Shown here piece by piece: positions 42,289-52,100 of a DNA stretch of 64,000 bases (the first letter of the stretch is position 1; the number at the start of each line of letters is the position of its first letter). The notes under the pieces are model-generated. The model was not told the origin of the DNA and did not search any database. It was given only the letters and a program-made list of their open reading frames with translations. Both the position numbers and the translations under genes were made by a program. The stretch comes from Rhodococcus zopfii NBRC 100606 = JCM 9919 (GTDB taxonomy: Bacteria > Actinomycetota > Actinomycetes > Mycobacteriales > Mycobacteriaceae). The stretch lies in NCBI RefSeq assembly GCF_001895025.1, contig NZ_BCXI01000010.1, positions 202,235-266,234 of the forward strand, read 5' to 3'.

Positions 42289-45200
42289 ATGGCAGACCCC
42301 GACGACCGCGCAGAACCGGACGCCCGCGCAGAACCGGACGCCCGGCAATTCTTCGCGGACCAACTGCGCATGCTGTTCGCCGCCGCCGGCCGACCGCCTC
42401 TGAAGAAGGTCGAAACCGAGTCGGCGGCCGTCGCCCGCGCCATGGGCAGCGACCGCACGGTGTCCGTGCAACGTCTCAGCGACTGGCGCTCCGGCAAGCG
42501 CCTGCCCGCGAGCTTCGAGACGGTACGTCCCGTGCTCGTCGCGCTGACCCGGGCGGCCCGCGCACTCAATGCCGAACCGCCGAGCCCCGGCCTGTACTCA
42601 CTGAAGCAGTGGCAGAGCTGGTGGGACCGTGCGCGCGGAACGTCGTCGGTGCCGGGCCGGGTCGCCGAACCGCCCCGACCCGCACCGACGCCCCCGTCCG
42701 GGGTGCGTCCGTACCGTGGCCTGGCCGCATACCGGGAGAAGGACGCGTGGCTGTTCTTCGGGCGCGCCGAGAGCGTGCGGACCCTCACCGGCATCGCCGT
42801 CGCCGCGCACGGGCACGGACCGGTCGTCGTGACCGGCGCATCCGGCGTCGGCAAATCGTCGCTCGTGCAGGCCGGGCTGATCCCGGAACTGTGCGGGGAC
42901 GGTGAATGCCGGCCGGTCGTGCTCACGCCGGGACGGCACCCGCTCGACCGCCTCGCCGAGGCGATCCCCGAACTCGCCGACCCCGCTGCGGACCGGGCCG
43001 ACGCCGTCGCCGTCCAGCGCGCGATCCGGGCGGCGGCCACCCGGATGGGCTGTTCGTCGTTGCTGATCGTCGTCGACCAGATCGAGGAACTGTTCACCCA
43101 ATGCGACGACCGCACCGAACGCTCCCAGTTCCTCGGCGTGCTCGAACGGGCCTCGACCACCGTGGAGAACGAGGACGCCCCGGCGACGGTGGTCGCGACG
43201 ATGCGCTCGGATTTCTATGAGCAGGCGGTGTCCTATCCGGTTCTGGCCCGCGGGCTCGAACGCCGCACCAAGACGGTGCGGCCGCTGCGCCGCGAGGATC
43301 TCGCGGAGGTGATCGCCGAACCGGCCAAGCTCGTCGGCGTCAAACTCGAATCCGGCCTGGCCGATCTGATCCTCAACGACCTCGGTGTGCTTACCGGAGG
43401 GGAGATCAGCGGCACGGAACTGCCGTTGCTGTCGCACCTGCTCGACACCATGTGGGATCGCCGTCGCGGCGGGAACCTCACCGTCGCCGGATACCGCGCC
43501 ACCGGAGGGGTGCGGGGCTCGATAGCGGCGAGCGCCGAACGCGCCTGGACGGAACTCGACGATCGAGGCCGGGGACTGGCCCGATCGATGCTGGTGCACC
43601 TGGTGTACGTCACCAACACCGGCACCGATGTGAAGATCGCACGTCCGCTCACCCAGTTGCTCGCGCTCGGCGACGACCGGGCGACCGCGAGTCACGTCCT
43701 CGACCACTTCGTGTCGGCCCGCGTGGTCGTGGTCGACGACGACCATGCCGAACTGGTGCACGACGCCGTGATCGAGGCGTGGCCGCGGCTGAAGTCCTGG
43801 ATCCAGGAGGACCGCTCGTCGGCGGCGTTGCGTCAGCAGCTCGAGGCGGACGCCGCGAACTGGGTGGAGAGCGGACGCAACGAGAACATGCTCTATCAGC
43901 GTGGACGCATGGATCTGGTCACCGAGCAGGACGCGCGGCTGAGCGGGGTGGGCAGCGGACGCGGCGAGGTCGGTGCGGCGCTGAGCCCGACCGCCGTCGA
44001 TTTCCTCGCCGCCTCCCGACGGGAGATCGAACGGGCGGCGCGGTGGCGCCGCATGATCATCGCCGGACTGGTGGTCTCGACGGTCGTCTCGCTCGTGACG
44101 GGCACGCTGGCGTGGACCGCGAAGAACCGCGCCGAGATCGAACGCAGCACCGCCGAGTTCCAGCAGATCATCGCGCTCGCCGACGCCGTGCGCGACGACG
44201 ATCCGACGAGCTCTGCCGACCTGTCGCTGGCCGCGGCGCAGCTGCGGCCCGACAGTGACATCGCCTACTCGCGGCTGGTCGCCACCCAGGGGATCCCGCT
44301 CGCGCGGACCCTCGACGGACACACCGGGCCGGTGTACGGGGTTGCGGTCTCACCCGACGGCGCCACACTCGCCTCGGCGAGCGACGACGGCACGGTCCGG
44401 TTGTGGGACCTGACCGATCGATCCGATCCGAAACAGATCGGGCGGCCGCTGACCGAGATGCTCGACTACATGGCGTCGGTGTCGTTCAGCCCCGACGGCG
44501 GGCGCCTTGCCGCCGGCGGCGGCGACGGAACCGTGGTGATCTGGGACGTCACCGACCGCGACCATCCCGTTGTGCTGCTCGAACACCGCATCGCCGAGGG
44601 CGTGGCCGTGCACAACGTGCGGTACTCGCCGGACGGCCGGGTACTGGCGGTGCCCTACGACGACGGCACCGTCGCGCTGCTCGACACGACCGCGCCGGGT
44701 TTCCCGGTGACCGTGGTGAACGCCCATGACGGCGCCGTGCGCACCGCGGCCTTCCGCACCGACGGCTCGGTCCTCGCGACCACCAGTGACGATCGCAGTG
44801 TGCGGCTGTGGGACCTCACCGACCCGGCCGCACCGACGCCGATCGGGCCGCCGCTGACCGGGTTCGGCGACGTCGTACACTCCGCGGACTTCAACGCCGC
44901 CGGCACGAAGCTCGTCGTGAGCAGCGACGACGGCATGCTCCACCTGTTCGACACCACCTCCGTCACGGCCCCGCGACCGCTCGGCGCCCCCGCGAATGCC
45001 CACACGGGTGGCGTGTGGAAGGTGACGTTCCTGCCCGACGGGCGCACCGTCGCGTCCGCGTCGTGGGACGGCACCGCGAAGCTGTGGTCCGTCGACCCGG
45101 TCGCCGGGATCGTCGACGAACTGAGACCGGGCCTCACCGGCAACGGTGGCGGACTGCCCGTGCTGACCGTGACACCGGACGGTGAGACGGTGGTGACCGG

Positions 45201-46287
45201 GGGACAGGACTCCAAGATCCGGATCTGGACGTTGCCGCGCGGACGTGTCGGCGTCTCCGAGTCCGCCCTGACCCTGCCGTCCACCGACCGGTCCGGCAGG
45301 CTCGCCGCGACCGGCGGCTACGACTCGGTGGTGAACCTGTGGCGCATCGACGAGCGCGGCCGATGGAGTCAGGCCGCGGCCATCGACCTGCCACGTCCGC
45401 TCGGCGGCGCCAACGGTGTCGCGTTGTCGCCGTCCGGGACGATTCTGGCGATCGCCCCCACCTCGGGTGGCAGCGTCCGGCTGTGGGACGTGGCCGACCC
45501 GCAGCAGCCGCGCCCACTCGGTGAATCCGTCGACCTGGGCACCCGGTTCACCTCGGAGCTCGCGTTCACCCCGGACGGTTCGACGCTGGTGACCGGCGCG
45601 GACGACCGGTCGGTGATCCTGTGGGATGTGAGCGATCCGGCGCATCCGGTGCCCCGCGGCGAACCGCTGACCGGACCCACGAACCTGGTGCGCAGCGCGG
45701 CGGTGAGCCCGGACGGTCGCAGCCTCGTCGTCGCCAGCGCGGACGGCGCGATCTACGCGTGGGACATCTCGGACCCGGACCGGCCGCGCGCGGTGCCGGT
45801 GGCCGGTGGGCACGAGGCCGGCGTCAACGGGGTGTCGTTCGGCGCGGACGGTTCGGTCCTGGCGACCGGCGGCGACGACCACGCGGTGATCATCTGGGAT
45901 CGCGGCGACGACGGAGGATTCACTGCGCGGGACACACCGCTGCGGGGGCACACCGGCACGGTGTATTCGGTGTCCGTGTCGCCGGACGGTGACATCGTGG
46001 CCAGCGGCAGCGACGACGGCACCGTCCGGTTGTGGAATGTGGCTGCTCCGCAGGCGATGAAAGCGCTGGGTGGGCCGATCACCGACACCGGGGTCGGCCG
46101 CTGGCAGGTGCTGTTCCTGCCGGACGGGACGGTCGCCGCGGCCGGCGGTGACGGCGTGATCCGGACATGGGGCCTCGACCCGGAGGACATCACCGAACAC
46201 ATCTGCTCGTCGACGACGGGGAAGGTCAGCGCGGTGCTCCCGCAGTTCGAGCTGCCGGCGGGCGGATTGGACGTGTGCCCGGGCTGA
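42289..46287 (+). CDS. STAND NTPase with HTH-like N-terminus, membrane segment and WD40 propellers
   Basis: This 1332-residue protein combines a short helical, HTH-like N-terminus (about 18-95, QRLSDWRSGKRLPASFETV), a linker, and an nSTAND1-type NTPase. The NTPase has YRGLAAYREKDAWLFFGR, Walker A GASGVGKSSLVQAG (about 183-196) and Walker B LLIVVDQIEELF. A winged-helix region follows, then a probable membrane helix (about 586-608) and about fourteen WD40 repeats (670-1310, units ending in -RLWDL, -VIWDV, -KLWSV), enough for two seven-bladed propellers. STAND proteins oligomerise after ligand sensing; some act in phage defence or regulation. Here the WD40 part would lie on the opposite side of the membrane. 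The 3' end overlaps pabB by 62 bases. Confidence 0.9.
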   Translation: MADPDDRAEPDARAEPDARQFFADQLRMLFAAAGRPPLKKVETESAAVARAMGSDRTVSVQRLSDWRSGKRLPASFETVRPVLVALTRAARALNAEPPSPGLYSLKQWQSWWDRARGTSSVPGRVAEPPRPAPTPPSGVRPYRGLAAYREKDAWLFFGRAESVRTLTGIAVAAHGHGPVVVTGASGVGKSSLVQAGLIPELCGDGECRPVVLTPGRHPLDRLAEAIPELADPAADRADAVAVQRAIRAAATRMGCSSLLIVVDQIEELFTQCDDRTERSQFLGVLERASTTVENEDAPATVVATMRSDFYEQAVSYPVLARGLERRTKTVRPLRREDLAEVIAEPAKLVGVKLESGLADLILNDLGVLTGGEISGTELPLLSHLLDTMWDRRRGGNLTVAGYRATGGVRGSIAASAERAWTELDDRGRGLARSMLVHLVYVTNTGTDVKIARPLTQLLALGDDRATASHVLDHFVSARVVVVDDDHAELVHDAVIEAWPRLKSWIQEDRSSAALRQQLEADAANWVESGRNENMLYQRGRMDLVTEQDARLSGVGSGRGEVGAALSPTAVDFLAASRREIERAARWRRMIIAGLVVSTVVSLVTGTLAWTAKNRAEIERSTAEFQQIIALADAVRDDDPTSSADLSLAAAQLRPDSDIAYSRLVATQGIPLARTLDGHTGPVYGVAVSPDGATLASASDDGTVRLWDLTDRSDPKQIGRPLTEMLDYMASVSFSPDGGRLAAGGGDGTVVIWDVTDRDHPVVLLEHRIAEGVAVHNVRYSPDGRVLAVPYDDGTVALLDTTAPGFPVTVVNAHDGAVRTAAFRTDGSVLATTSDDRSVRLWDLTDPAAPTPIGPPLTGFGDVVHSADFNAAGTKLVVSSDDGMLHLFDTTSVTAPRPLGAPANAHTGGVWKVTFLPDGRTVASASWDGTAKLWSVDPVAGIVDELRPGLTGNGGGLPVLTVTPDGETVVTGGQDSKIRIWTLPRGRVGVSESALTLPSTDRSGRLAATGGYDSVVNLWRIDERGRWSQAAAIDLPRPLGGANGVALSPSGTILAIAPTSGGSVRLWDVADPQQPRPLGESVDLGTRFTSELAFTPDGSTLVTGADDRSVILWDVSDPAHPVPRGEPLTGPTNLVRSAAVSPDGRSLVVASADGAIYAWDISDPDRPRAVPVAGGHEAGVNGVSFGADGSVLATGGDDHAVIIWDRGDDGGFTARDTPLRGHTGTVYSVSVSPDGDIVASGSDDGTVRLWNVAAPQAMKALGGPITDTGVGRWQVLFLPDGTVAAAGGDGVIRTWGLDPEDITEHICSSTTGKVSAVLPQFELPAGGLDVCPG
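42307..42342 (+). repeat. Two-copy 18-base tandem repeat at the STAND N-terminus
   Basis: CGCGCAGAACCGGACGCC occurs twice in direct succession and encodes repeated Ala-Glu-Pro-Asp-Ala-Arg. It is in frame and lies in a region that looks disordered, before the HTH-like segment. Confidence 0.85.
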
Positions 46288-47509
46288 GCTGCAGGATGCT
46301 CGCGGCTTTGTCCAGACATTCCTGCCATTCGGCGTCCGGGTCGGAATCGATCGTGATGCCCCCGCCGACGCCGAGCGCGCACTCGCTGCCGGCGAACTCG
46401 ACGGTGCGGATGGCGACGTTCAATTCGAGACCGGCGAGGGGGCCGGCCATGCCGACGGTGCCGCAGTACACCCCCCTCGGATGAGTTTCCCAGTCCTGCA
46501 ACAGATCCCGTGCCCGAAGTTTGGGGCATCCCGTGACCGACGCGGGCGGGAACGTGGCGTCGAGCAGCGCGTCGGCGGTGACGCCGGGACCAAGGGTCGC
46601 GGCGACCGTCGACACCAGATGCCACACGCCGGGCGCCGGGTGCACGCCGAGCAGATCGGGGACGGTGACGGTGCCGGTCTCGGCGACCCGACCGAGGTCG
46701 TTGCGGACCAGGTCGACGATCATGACGTTCTCGGCGACGTCCTTGACCGAGGCACGCAGTTCGGCGGGGTCGCGGTGCAGCGGCAGCGTGCCCTTGATCG
46801 GGCCGGATTCGACGCGGTCGCCCTGGCAGGCCAGAAACAGCTCGGGGGACAGCGACGCCACCGCACCCCACGGTCCCTGCAGGTAGGCGGCGCGGTTCGG
46901 GCGGGTTCTCTCGACCGCGTCGGCGAAGAACGCCAGCGGATCGCCGGACCAGGTGCCGGTGAACCGGGTGCACACGCATGCCTGGTACACCTCACCGGCC
47001 CGGATCGCGTCGAGGCACCGTTCGACGCCGTGCCGGTGCGCCGCCCGGTCCGGCGGGATCCAATCGATCCGCCAGCCGGCCCCCATCGGGTCCGGATCGT
47101 GCACGGCGGCGGCCAGATCCGGCGGGCACGGTGCGTCCGTCAGCGTCTCGTACCACCAGCAGCCGGTGTCGTCGAGCCGCAGCACCACGTCCGTCCAGCC
47201 ACCCGCCGCGACCGGCAGTGCCGGGGTCGTCGGGGCACGGTCCGGATAGGCGAGATATCCCATCCACCCGCCCCCGATCACCGGCCCGCCCTCCCGGGTA
47301 CGGGGAGCCATCATTCGGTCTGACCGGGTGAAGGTTCCCATCACCGGGGCGGGGGCGGCCTCGAGGGAGGGGGCGATCACAGCGGCGGCGCCGAACCAGA
47401 TGCCCGTCAGCGCCGCAGGCGGGGCGATTCCGAGGTCGCGGGCGCGAGCCCCGAGTGCTCGGAGCACCTGTGCGGGACTGCCTCCCTCGCCCAGTCGCTC
47501 CATCCGCAT
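46226..47509 (-). CDS. pabB: Aminodeoxychorismate synthase component I
   Basis: PabB turns chorismate into 4-amino-4-deoxychorismate for folate. The 427-residue protein has the chorismate-binding domain with IRAGEVYQACVCTRF, SPELFLACQGDRVESGPIKGTLP, ENVMIVDLVRNDLGR, GVWHLVSTVAA and FPPASVTGCPK, and the PabB-type PIKGT rather than PIAGT of anthranilate synthase. The ATG at 47509 (or 47503) gives normal length; the frame upstream to 47620 overlaps the divergent dynamin start. M. tuberculosis has pabB (Rv1005c) in the corresponding place. Confidence 0.93.
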   Translation of the reverse strand: MRMERLGEGGSPAQVLRALGARARDLGIAPPAALTGIWFGAAAVIAPSLEAAPAPVMGTFTRSDRMMAPRTREGGPVIGGGWMGYLAYPDRAPTTPALPVAAGGWTDVVLRLDDTGCWWYETLTDAPCPPDLAAAVHDPDPMGAGWRIDWIPPDRAAHRHGVERCLDAIRAGEVYQACVCTRFTGTWSGDPLAFFADAVERTRPNRAAYLQGPWGAVASLSPELFLACQGDRVESGPIKGTLPLHRDPAELRASVKDVAENVMIVDLVRNDLGRVAETGTVTVPDLLGVHPAPGVWHLVSTVAATLGPGVTADALLDATFPPASVTGCPKLRARDLLQDWETHPRGVYCGTVGMAGPLAGLELNVAIRTVEFAGSECALGVGGGITIDSDPDAEWQECLDKAASILQLSPGTRPIRPPAARTAGAPR

Positions 47510-47573
47510 GGCCCCAGCTTTCCACGGGCACACACCGCCGACGAAACCGCAGGAGTCGGTAGGGTCTTGATCC

Positions 47574-49364
47574 GTGTCTGCTGAATTGGGGGTGGCCGAC
47601 CTTGTGACCGGCGCCGGCAAGGTGCTGCGGGCCTACGGCCGCAACAGCGTCGCCGACCGCGCCGAACGCAAGCTGTCCGGCGAAGGACGTACACGATCGG
47701 TCGTCGTGGTCGGCGAGATCAAACGGGGCAAGAGCATGCTGGTCAACGCGTTGATCGGGCGTGACGGCGTCACGGTGGACGATGTGGAGAACGCCACCGC
47801 CGTGTCGATCCGGTTCGTGCCGGCCGACGCCGAGAAACCGGAAGGGACAGCGGAACTGGTGTTCCCGGACGGCAACCGGCGGATCCCGCACAGCGAACTC
47901 GCCGATTGGACCACCACCGGCGGACGGTACGTCTCGGACCCCGCGATCGAGGCGCTGCCCGTCGCCGCGGTGGTATCCGTCGCGTCGAGGCGGCTCGAGA
48001 CCGCCACGATCGTCGACACCCCCGGCGTCGGTGGTCTCGATCCCCGGCACGCGGGACTGGCCCGGCAGTCCGCCGACCAGGCCGCGGTGCTGGTGATGGT
48101 GTGCGACGCCTCGACCCCCATCACCGAACCGGAGATGCAGTTCCTGCGGGAGAGCGCCGCGGGCGTCGAGAACGTCGTCGTCGCCGTCACCAAAACGGAC
48201 AAGGCCACCACCCGCTGGGGGGACATCGTCGCCGAGAACCGGCGCTCGATCGCCGAGCACGTGGGCCGCGACATTCCCGTCGTGCCCGTCTCGAGCGTCC
48301 GCGCGCTCGCCGCCGAGGACGCCGGGCTGCCCGGCGAACTGCGCGACCGGGCGGTGACATTCTCCGGGATTCCGGCGCTGTGGTCGGCCATCGAGAAGAG
48401 CCTCACCGCGGCGGAACGCTCACCGGCGACCGACGCCCTGCGCACCTGCCTCGAAGGACTTCGGGAGATCGAGCGCACCATCGAGGACGAACTCGCCGTC
48501 GTCAAGTCCGGGGAGGCCGCGATCCCGGACCTCAGTGCCGAACTCGAACGGCTGCGCAACCTCAAGGACGAGGCGCAGCACTGGGAGCAGCATCTGCAGC
48601 GCGACCTCACGCTGGCCCGGCAGCAGGCCGCGACCCGCCTCGACGAACACCTCACCAGGGTCCGCGAGGACTGGACCACCCGCATCAACAAGTCGTCGAT
48701 GGACGTGCTGCGCAAGTCACCGCAGGTGTTCACCGCCCGCATCCAGACCGACCTGCTCGAGGCGATGGCCACCACCGCCGAGGGGTTCCTCGCCGACCTC
48801 GAGCGCATCACCACCGACCTGTTCGACAGCGCCGAGGAATGGGAGCGCATCCGCGAGATCGCGATCGCCTCGATGCGCACCGACCCGCTCGTCACCAACG
48901 AGGTCACCTCGAAACGCCAGGGCCTGCTCGATCCCAGCATCCTGTCGATGGGCATGATCGGCACCACCATGCTCGGTGCGATGATCGGTGTGGGAGCGGT
49001 CGCCGGGGTCGTGTGGGTGGCCGTCAACCTCGGATTCCGCGCGATGCGGGCCGGCAAGACGAATCTCCTGACCTGGCTGCGCGAGACGATCGCGACCGCC
49101 CGGACCGCGACGACCCGCATGCTCGACGCGACGCTCGCCACGACCCGCCCGGAGATCGTGCTCGGCCGTCGCCGCAGGCTTCAGGAGCGCATCACCGTGC
49201 TGCAGAAGCAGATCGAGGAGGCGAAGCGGTCGGCGCAGGCCGACGCCGCGGCGCGCGAGGCGAACGTCACCCGGCTGGAGAAGAACCTGCGCATCACCCG
49301 CGGGAAGATCACGCCCATCGAGGCTGCGCTCGGTGCCCCGTCCACCACGGCGGTGCCGGCATGA
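47574..49364 (+). CDS. Dynamin-like GTPase, membrane-associated (A)
   Basis: This 596-residue protein is a bacterial dynamin-like GTPase: G1 GEIKRGKSML (about 47-56), G2-like Thr/Ala-Val in NATAVSI, G3 DTPGVGG near 147, and G4 TKTD near 205, followed by a long coiled-coil helical region and a hydrophobic hairpin near 456-488 (ILSMGMIGTTMLGAMIGVGA and VAGVVWVAVNLGF) that would insert in the membrane. A C-terminal coiled coil ends it. It resembles the mycobacterial IniA/IniC pair by organisation; sequence identity was not measured. The next gene overlaps by four bases and encodes a second GTPase of the same type. Confidence 0.88.
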   Translation: MSAELGVADLVTGAGKVLRAYGRNSVADRAERKLSGEGRTRSVVVVGEIKRGKSMLVNALIGRDGVTVDDVENATAVSIRFVPADAEKPEGTAELVFPDGNRRIPHSELADWTTTGGRYVSDPAIEALPVAAVVSVASRRLETATIVDTPGVGGLDPRHAGLARQSADQAAVLVMVCDASTPITEPEMQFLRESAAGVENVVVAVTKTDKATTRWGDIVAENRRSIAEHVGRDIPVVPVSSVRALAAEDAGLPGELRDRAVTFSGIPALWSAIEKSLTAAERSPATDALRTCLEGLREIERTIEDELAVVKSGEAAIPDLSAELERLRNLKDEAQHWEQHLQRDLTLARQQAATRLDEHLTRVREDWTTRINKSSMDVLRKSPQVFTARIQTDLLEAMATTAEGFLADLERITTDLFDSAEEWERIREIAIASMRTDPLVTNEVTSKRQGLLDPSILSMGMIGTTMLGAMIGVGAVAGVVWVAVNLGFRAMRAGKTNLLTWLRETIATARTATTRMLDATLATTRPEIVLGRRRRLQERITVLQKQIEEAKRSAQADAAAREANVTRLEKNLRITRGKITPIEAALGAPSTTAVPA

Positions 49365-50806
49365 GCGCATCCCAGGGCCGGACCGTCGCCGACGGTACCG
49401 ATCCGATCCACCACCGCATCGACGCCGCGCTGCACCGGCTGGCGTCGTACGGCGGCGACCTCGTCGGGCACGCCAACCGGATCGGCGCGATCCTGTGGTC
49501 GCCGCCGCGCATCGTCGTCGTGGGCCGGCTCAAGGCGGGCAAGTCGACGCTGGTCAACGCGCTGATCGGGGCGCCGGTCGCCGAGACCGCCGCGCTCGAG
49601 GCCACCAGCGTCGTCACCGTGTACGAGAACGGTGCACCCTCGCGCGCCGAGGTCGTGACGATCGACGGGTCCCGCCGCGCGGTGCCGTTGACGTTCGGTG
49701 CGACCGCCGACCTCGGGGTGTCCGAGTCCGAGGTCGCGTACGTGCACCGGCACCTGCCGTCGCAGGCCCTGACGCGGATCACGCTCGTCGACACGCCGGG
49801 TCTGGCGACGCTGACCGTCGCGAACGCCGCCGCGACCGAACGCGCCCTCATCGACGGTTTCGAGCAGACCCGCTCGGCGTCCGTCGACGCCGACGCCGCG
49901 GTGTTCCTGTTCGATTCGATGCCCCGCGCCGACGAGATCTCGTTCCTGCAGCGCCTCGGCTTCACCCCGTTGAACACGCTGGGGGTGCTGTCCCGCGCCG
50001 ACGGTTTCGGGCGCGGTGTGCTCGGCCGGCGCGACCCGATCGGGCACGCCGTCGAGCACGCCGGAGTGCTGTCACGACGACTCGCGGACGTGGTCGGCGC
50101 GGTGATCCCGGTGGCGGGCCTGCTCGCCCAGACCGCGCACACCGGCGCGTTCACGGAGAACGACGCCCGGGACCTGGCGGCGCTGGTACCGTTCGCGCCG
50201 CTGGAGCTGTTCGATCTGCTCGACGCCGGCGACGGTGCGCTCCCCGTTCCCCGCGACCGCGTCTTCCGCCTGATCGACCTCGTCGGGGAGTACGGCCTCG
50301 TGCACGGCCGCGGTCCGGCACGCGGCGGCGCGCATCAGGTCAACCAGTGGCTGACGGCGGCCTCCGGCATCGATCCGTTGCGCGCGGTGCTCGACCGGTC
50401 CCTGCGGCGTTTCGCGGTCCTGCACCGTGCCGGCCGGATCGTCGCGGAACTCGACGCGCTGGCCTACACCCATCCGGCCCGTGACGGCATCCGGCAGATC
50501 GTGTCCGAATTGAAGACCGATCCGGCGCTCGTCCAGGTGGGGCTGTTGCGGTCGTTGCGCTCGCTGCTGGAGACCGACCCGTCCGCCCCCGCGGTGACGG
50601 AGCTGACGCAGTTGCTGCGCGGTGCCACCGTCGCCGAGTCCCTCGGTGCCGACCCGTCCGCGCCGCCGGAGCAATTGCGGGCGATGGCGCAGGACCGCCT
50701 CGTGTCGGTGCAGGCGCAGACGCTGAGCACCCGATCGGCGGCGGAGGACGCGGCGCTGGTGTCGCTCACTCAGGCGTACACGTCGATCGTCCGGACCTGG
50801 AACTGA
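49361..50806 (+). CDS. Dynamin-like GTPase (B), partner of A
   Basis: The 481-residue product has a dynamin-type GTPase domain: G1 GRLKAGKSTLVNALIG (about 55-70), Thr in LEATSVVTV, G3 DTPGLATL near 145, and a G4-like SRAD. The C-terminal half is helical with no evident membrane hairpin, unlike partner A, so it probably acts with A on the membrane. Its ATG overlaps the A stop by four bases. Paired unequal dynamins are a known bacterial arrangement for membrane fusion or repair. Confidence 0.87.
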   Translation: MSASQGRTVADGTDPIHHRIDAALHRLASYGGDLVGHANRIGAILWSPPRIVVVGRLKAGKSTLVNALIGAPVAETAALEATSVVTVYENGAPSRAEVVTIDGSRRAVPLTFGATADLGVSESEVAYVHRHLPSQALTRITLVDTPGLATLTVANAAATERALIDGFEQTRSASVDADAAVFLFDSMPRADEISFLQRLGFTPLNTLGVLSRADGFGRGVLGRRDPIGHAVEHAGVLSRRLADVVGAVIPVAGLLAQTAHTGAFTENDARDLAALVPFAPLELFDLLDAGDGALPVPRDRVFRLIDLVGEYGLVHGRGPARGGAHQVNQWLTAASGIDPLRAVLDRSLRRFAVLHRAGRIVAELDALAYTHPARDGIRQIVSELKTDPALVQVGLLRSLRSLLETDPSAPAVTELTQLLRGATVAESLGADPSAPPEQLRAMAQDRLVSVQAQTLSTRSAAEDAALVSLTQAYTSIVRTWN

Positions 50807-50830
50807 CCGTGCGAACCGCGACCCGGGTCG

Positions 50831-51190
50831 TCAGACGAGGCCCGGGTCGTCGGTGACGCCCGGATCGGGATACGCGTAGGGTTCGTCGACGCCGGGGTCG
50901 CTGTGCCCGGCGTCCCCGAACGCGGAGTGGTCGAATGCCGGTTCGTGGTGCTCCTGCCGGAACGGCGCGTTGTCGTCGGAGCCGGGATCGACGCCGGGCG
51001 CCACCGGATCGACGTCGAGATCGTCCGGTTCGTCGGCCGGGATCAGATCGGCGCCGACGGCCGGGGTGTCCGGGTCGGTCGCGATCCGCACGGCACGGTC
51101 CCACGCGTCGTCGGGTACCGGGGGAACGGTCGTCTGCGGATCGAGGCCGAGGAGTTCCCACAGTGACGGTTCGTGATCGTTCGTCGTCAC
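50831..51190 (-). CDS. Acidic Pro-rich hypothetical protein
   Basis: The 119-residue product is Asp/Pro-rich and probably mostly disordered; a short N-terminal amphipathic helix (SLWELLGLDPQTTVPPVP) may be its only folded part, followed by PDDAWDRAVRIATDPDTPA. No family is recognised. GTG 51190 is preferred over GTG 51193 by spacing to GGAGG. It lies convergent to the dynamin pair and downstream of the sigma factor gene on the same strand, 167 bases away, so it could belong to the sigma transcript. Confidence 0.65.
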   Translation of the reverse strand: MTTNDHEPSLWELLGLDPQTTVPPVPDDAWDRAVRIATDPDTPAVGADLIPADEPDDLDVDPVAPGVDPGSDDNAPFRQEHHEPAFDHSAFGDAGHSDPGVDEPYAYPDPGVTDDPGLV

Positions 51191-51357
51191 CACGTCCTCC
51201 GATTCCCGAACTCGACCGTGTGTGCAGGTGCACGCACACCGTCGACGTTAGCGCGCGCCGAAGCGACGCGGCACACCCACCGGCCCGTGCCGTCATCGGA
51301 GTCGATGTGCCCGGCGAGTGCGGGGTTCCCGCACACCGGGATCGGAGAGCGAGGGGA

Positions 51358-51900
51358 TCAGAGCTCGAGCGCGTCCGCGTCGAGCACCGCCGGCGACAGC
51401 TTCTCGACCAGTTGCGCCCGTGCCCGGTTGATCCGGCTCTTGACGGTCTGTACCCCGATGCCCTGGTGCTCGGCTATCTCCGCGTAGCTCAGATCGGCGT
51501 ACTCGCGCAGCACGATCGCGACCCGGAACTGTTCCGGCAGCGCTGCCAGCGCCTGCCGGACCAGGTCGGTGTCGGCGATGGTGTCCGCGACGGATCGTCC
51601 GCTGCTCTCCCCGTTGTCGATCTCGTCCTCGGGGATTTCGCGGCGTTTGCGCACGATGGCGAGGGAGGCATTGGTGGCGATGCGGTACAGCCATGTCCCG
51701 AACCGTGCGGTGCCCCGGAACGACGCGAGGTTCTGCCATGCCGCGGTCAGGGTGTCCTGCAGGGCGTCCTCGGCGTCGTGCCGGTGACCGGTGATCTGCA
51801 GGCATACCGCCCACGTCTGGTCGCGCGATCGTGCCACGAGTTCGGCGAAGGCAGCCTGGTCCCCTGCCCGGCTCCGCTCGATCAGTTCCGCTTCACTCAT
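51358..51900 (-). CDS. ECF-type RNA polymerase sigma factor
   Basis: The 180-residue protein has sigma region 2 (AFAELVARSRDQTWAVCLQITGHRHDAEDALQDTLTAAWQNLASFRG by position, about 16-62, with the FGTWLYRIATNASLAIVRKRR end) and region 4 (LPEQFRVAIVLREYADLSYAEIAEHQGIGVQTVKSRINRAR, about 125-165). No anti-sigma gene with a zinc-binding motif is adjacent, which is unusual. ATG 51900 follows GGAGGGGG. It is divergent from the calcium-repeat genes and a repeated palindromic motif lies between them. Confidence 0.9.
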   Translation of the reverse strand: MSEAELIERSRAGDQAAFAELVARSRDQTWAVCLQITGHRHDAEDALQDTLTAAWQNLASFRGTARFGTWLYRIATNASLAIVRKRREIPEDEIDNGESSGRSVADTIADTDLVRQALAALPEQFRVAIVLREYADLSYAEIAEHQGIGVQTVKSRINRARAQLVEKLSPAVLDADALEL

Positions 51901-51911
51901 GACGGCCCCCT

Positions 51912-51926
51912 CCGTAACTTTCCGGG
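51912..51926. promoter_or_regulatory. Repeated palindromic motif, copy near the sigma gene
   Basis: CCGTAACTTTCCGGG lies 12 bases upstream of the ECF sigma start and matches the copy at 52101-52115 in 14 of 15 positions. It reads as an imperfect CCGGAA-nn-TTCCGG palindrome and may be an operator or an ECF promoter element. Confidence 0.5.
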
Positions 51927-52100
51927 TGTAACTTACTGGACTCTTCCCGGTTCGTGCGGTGTCAGGTTCAGCGAGTGCGCCGGACGGCCGCCCGACCGCC
52001 TCCGGATATGTGAGGCAGGACACAGTACCGATCGTCTCCGTGGTCACCACCTGGGGTTTCGTGCCTCTGATCCGCCACGCGGAAATTTCGGCGGAGCCTT

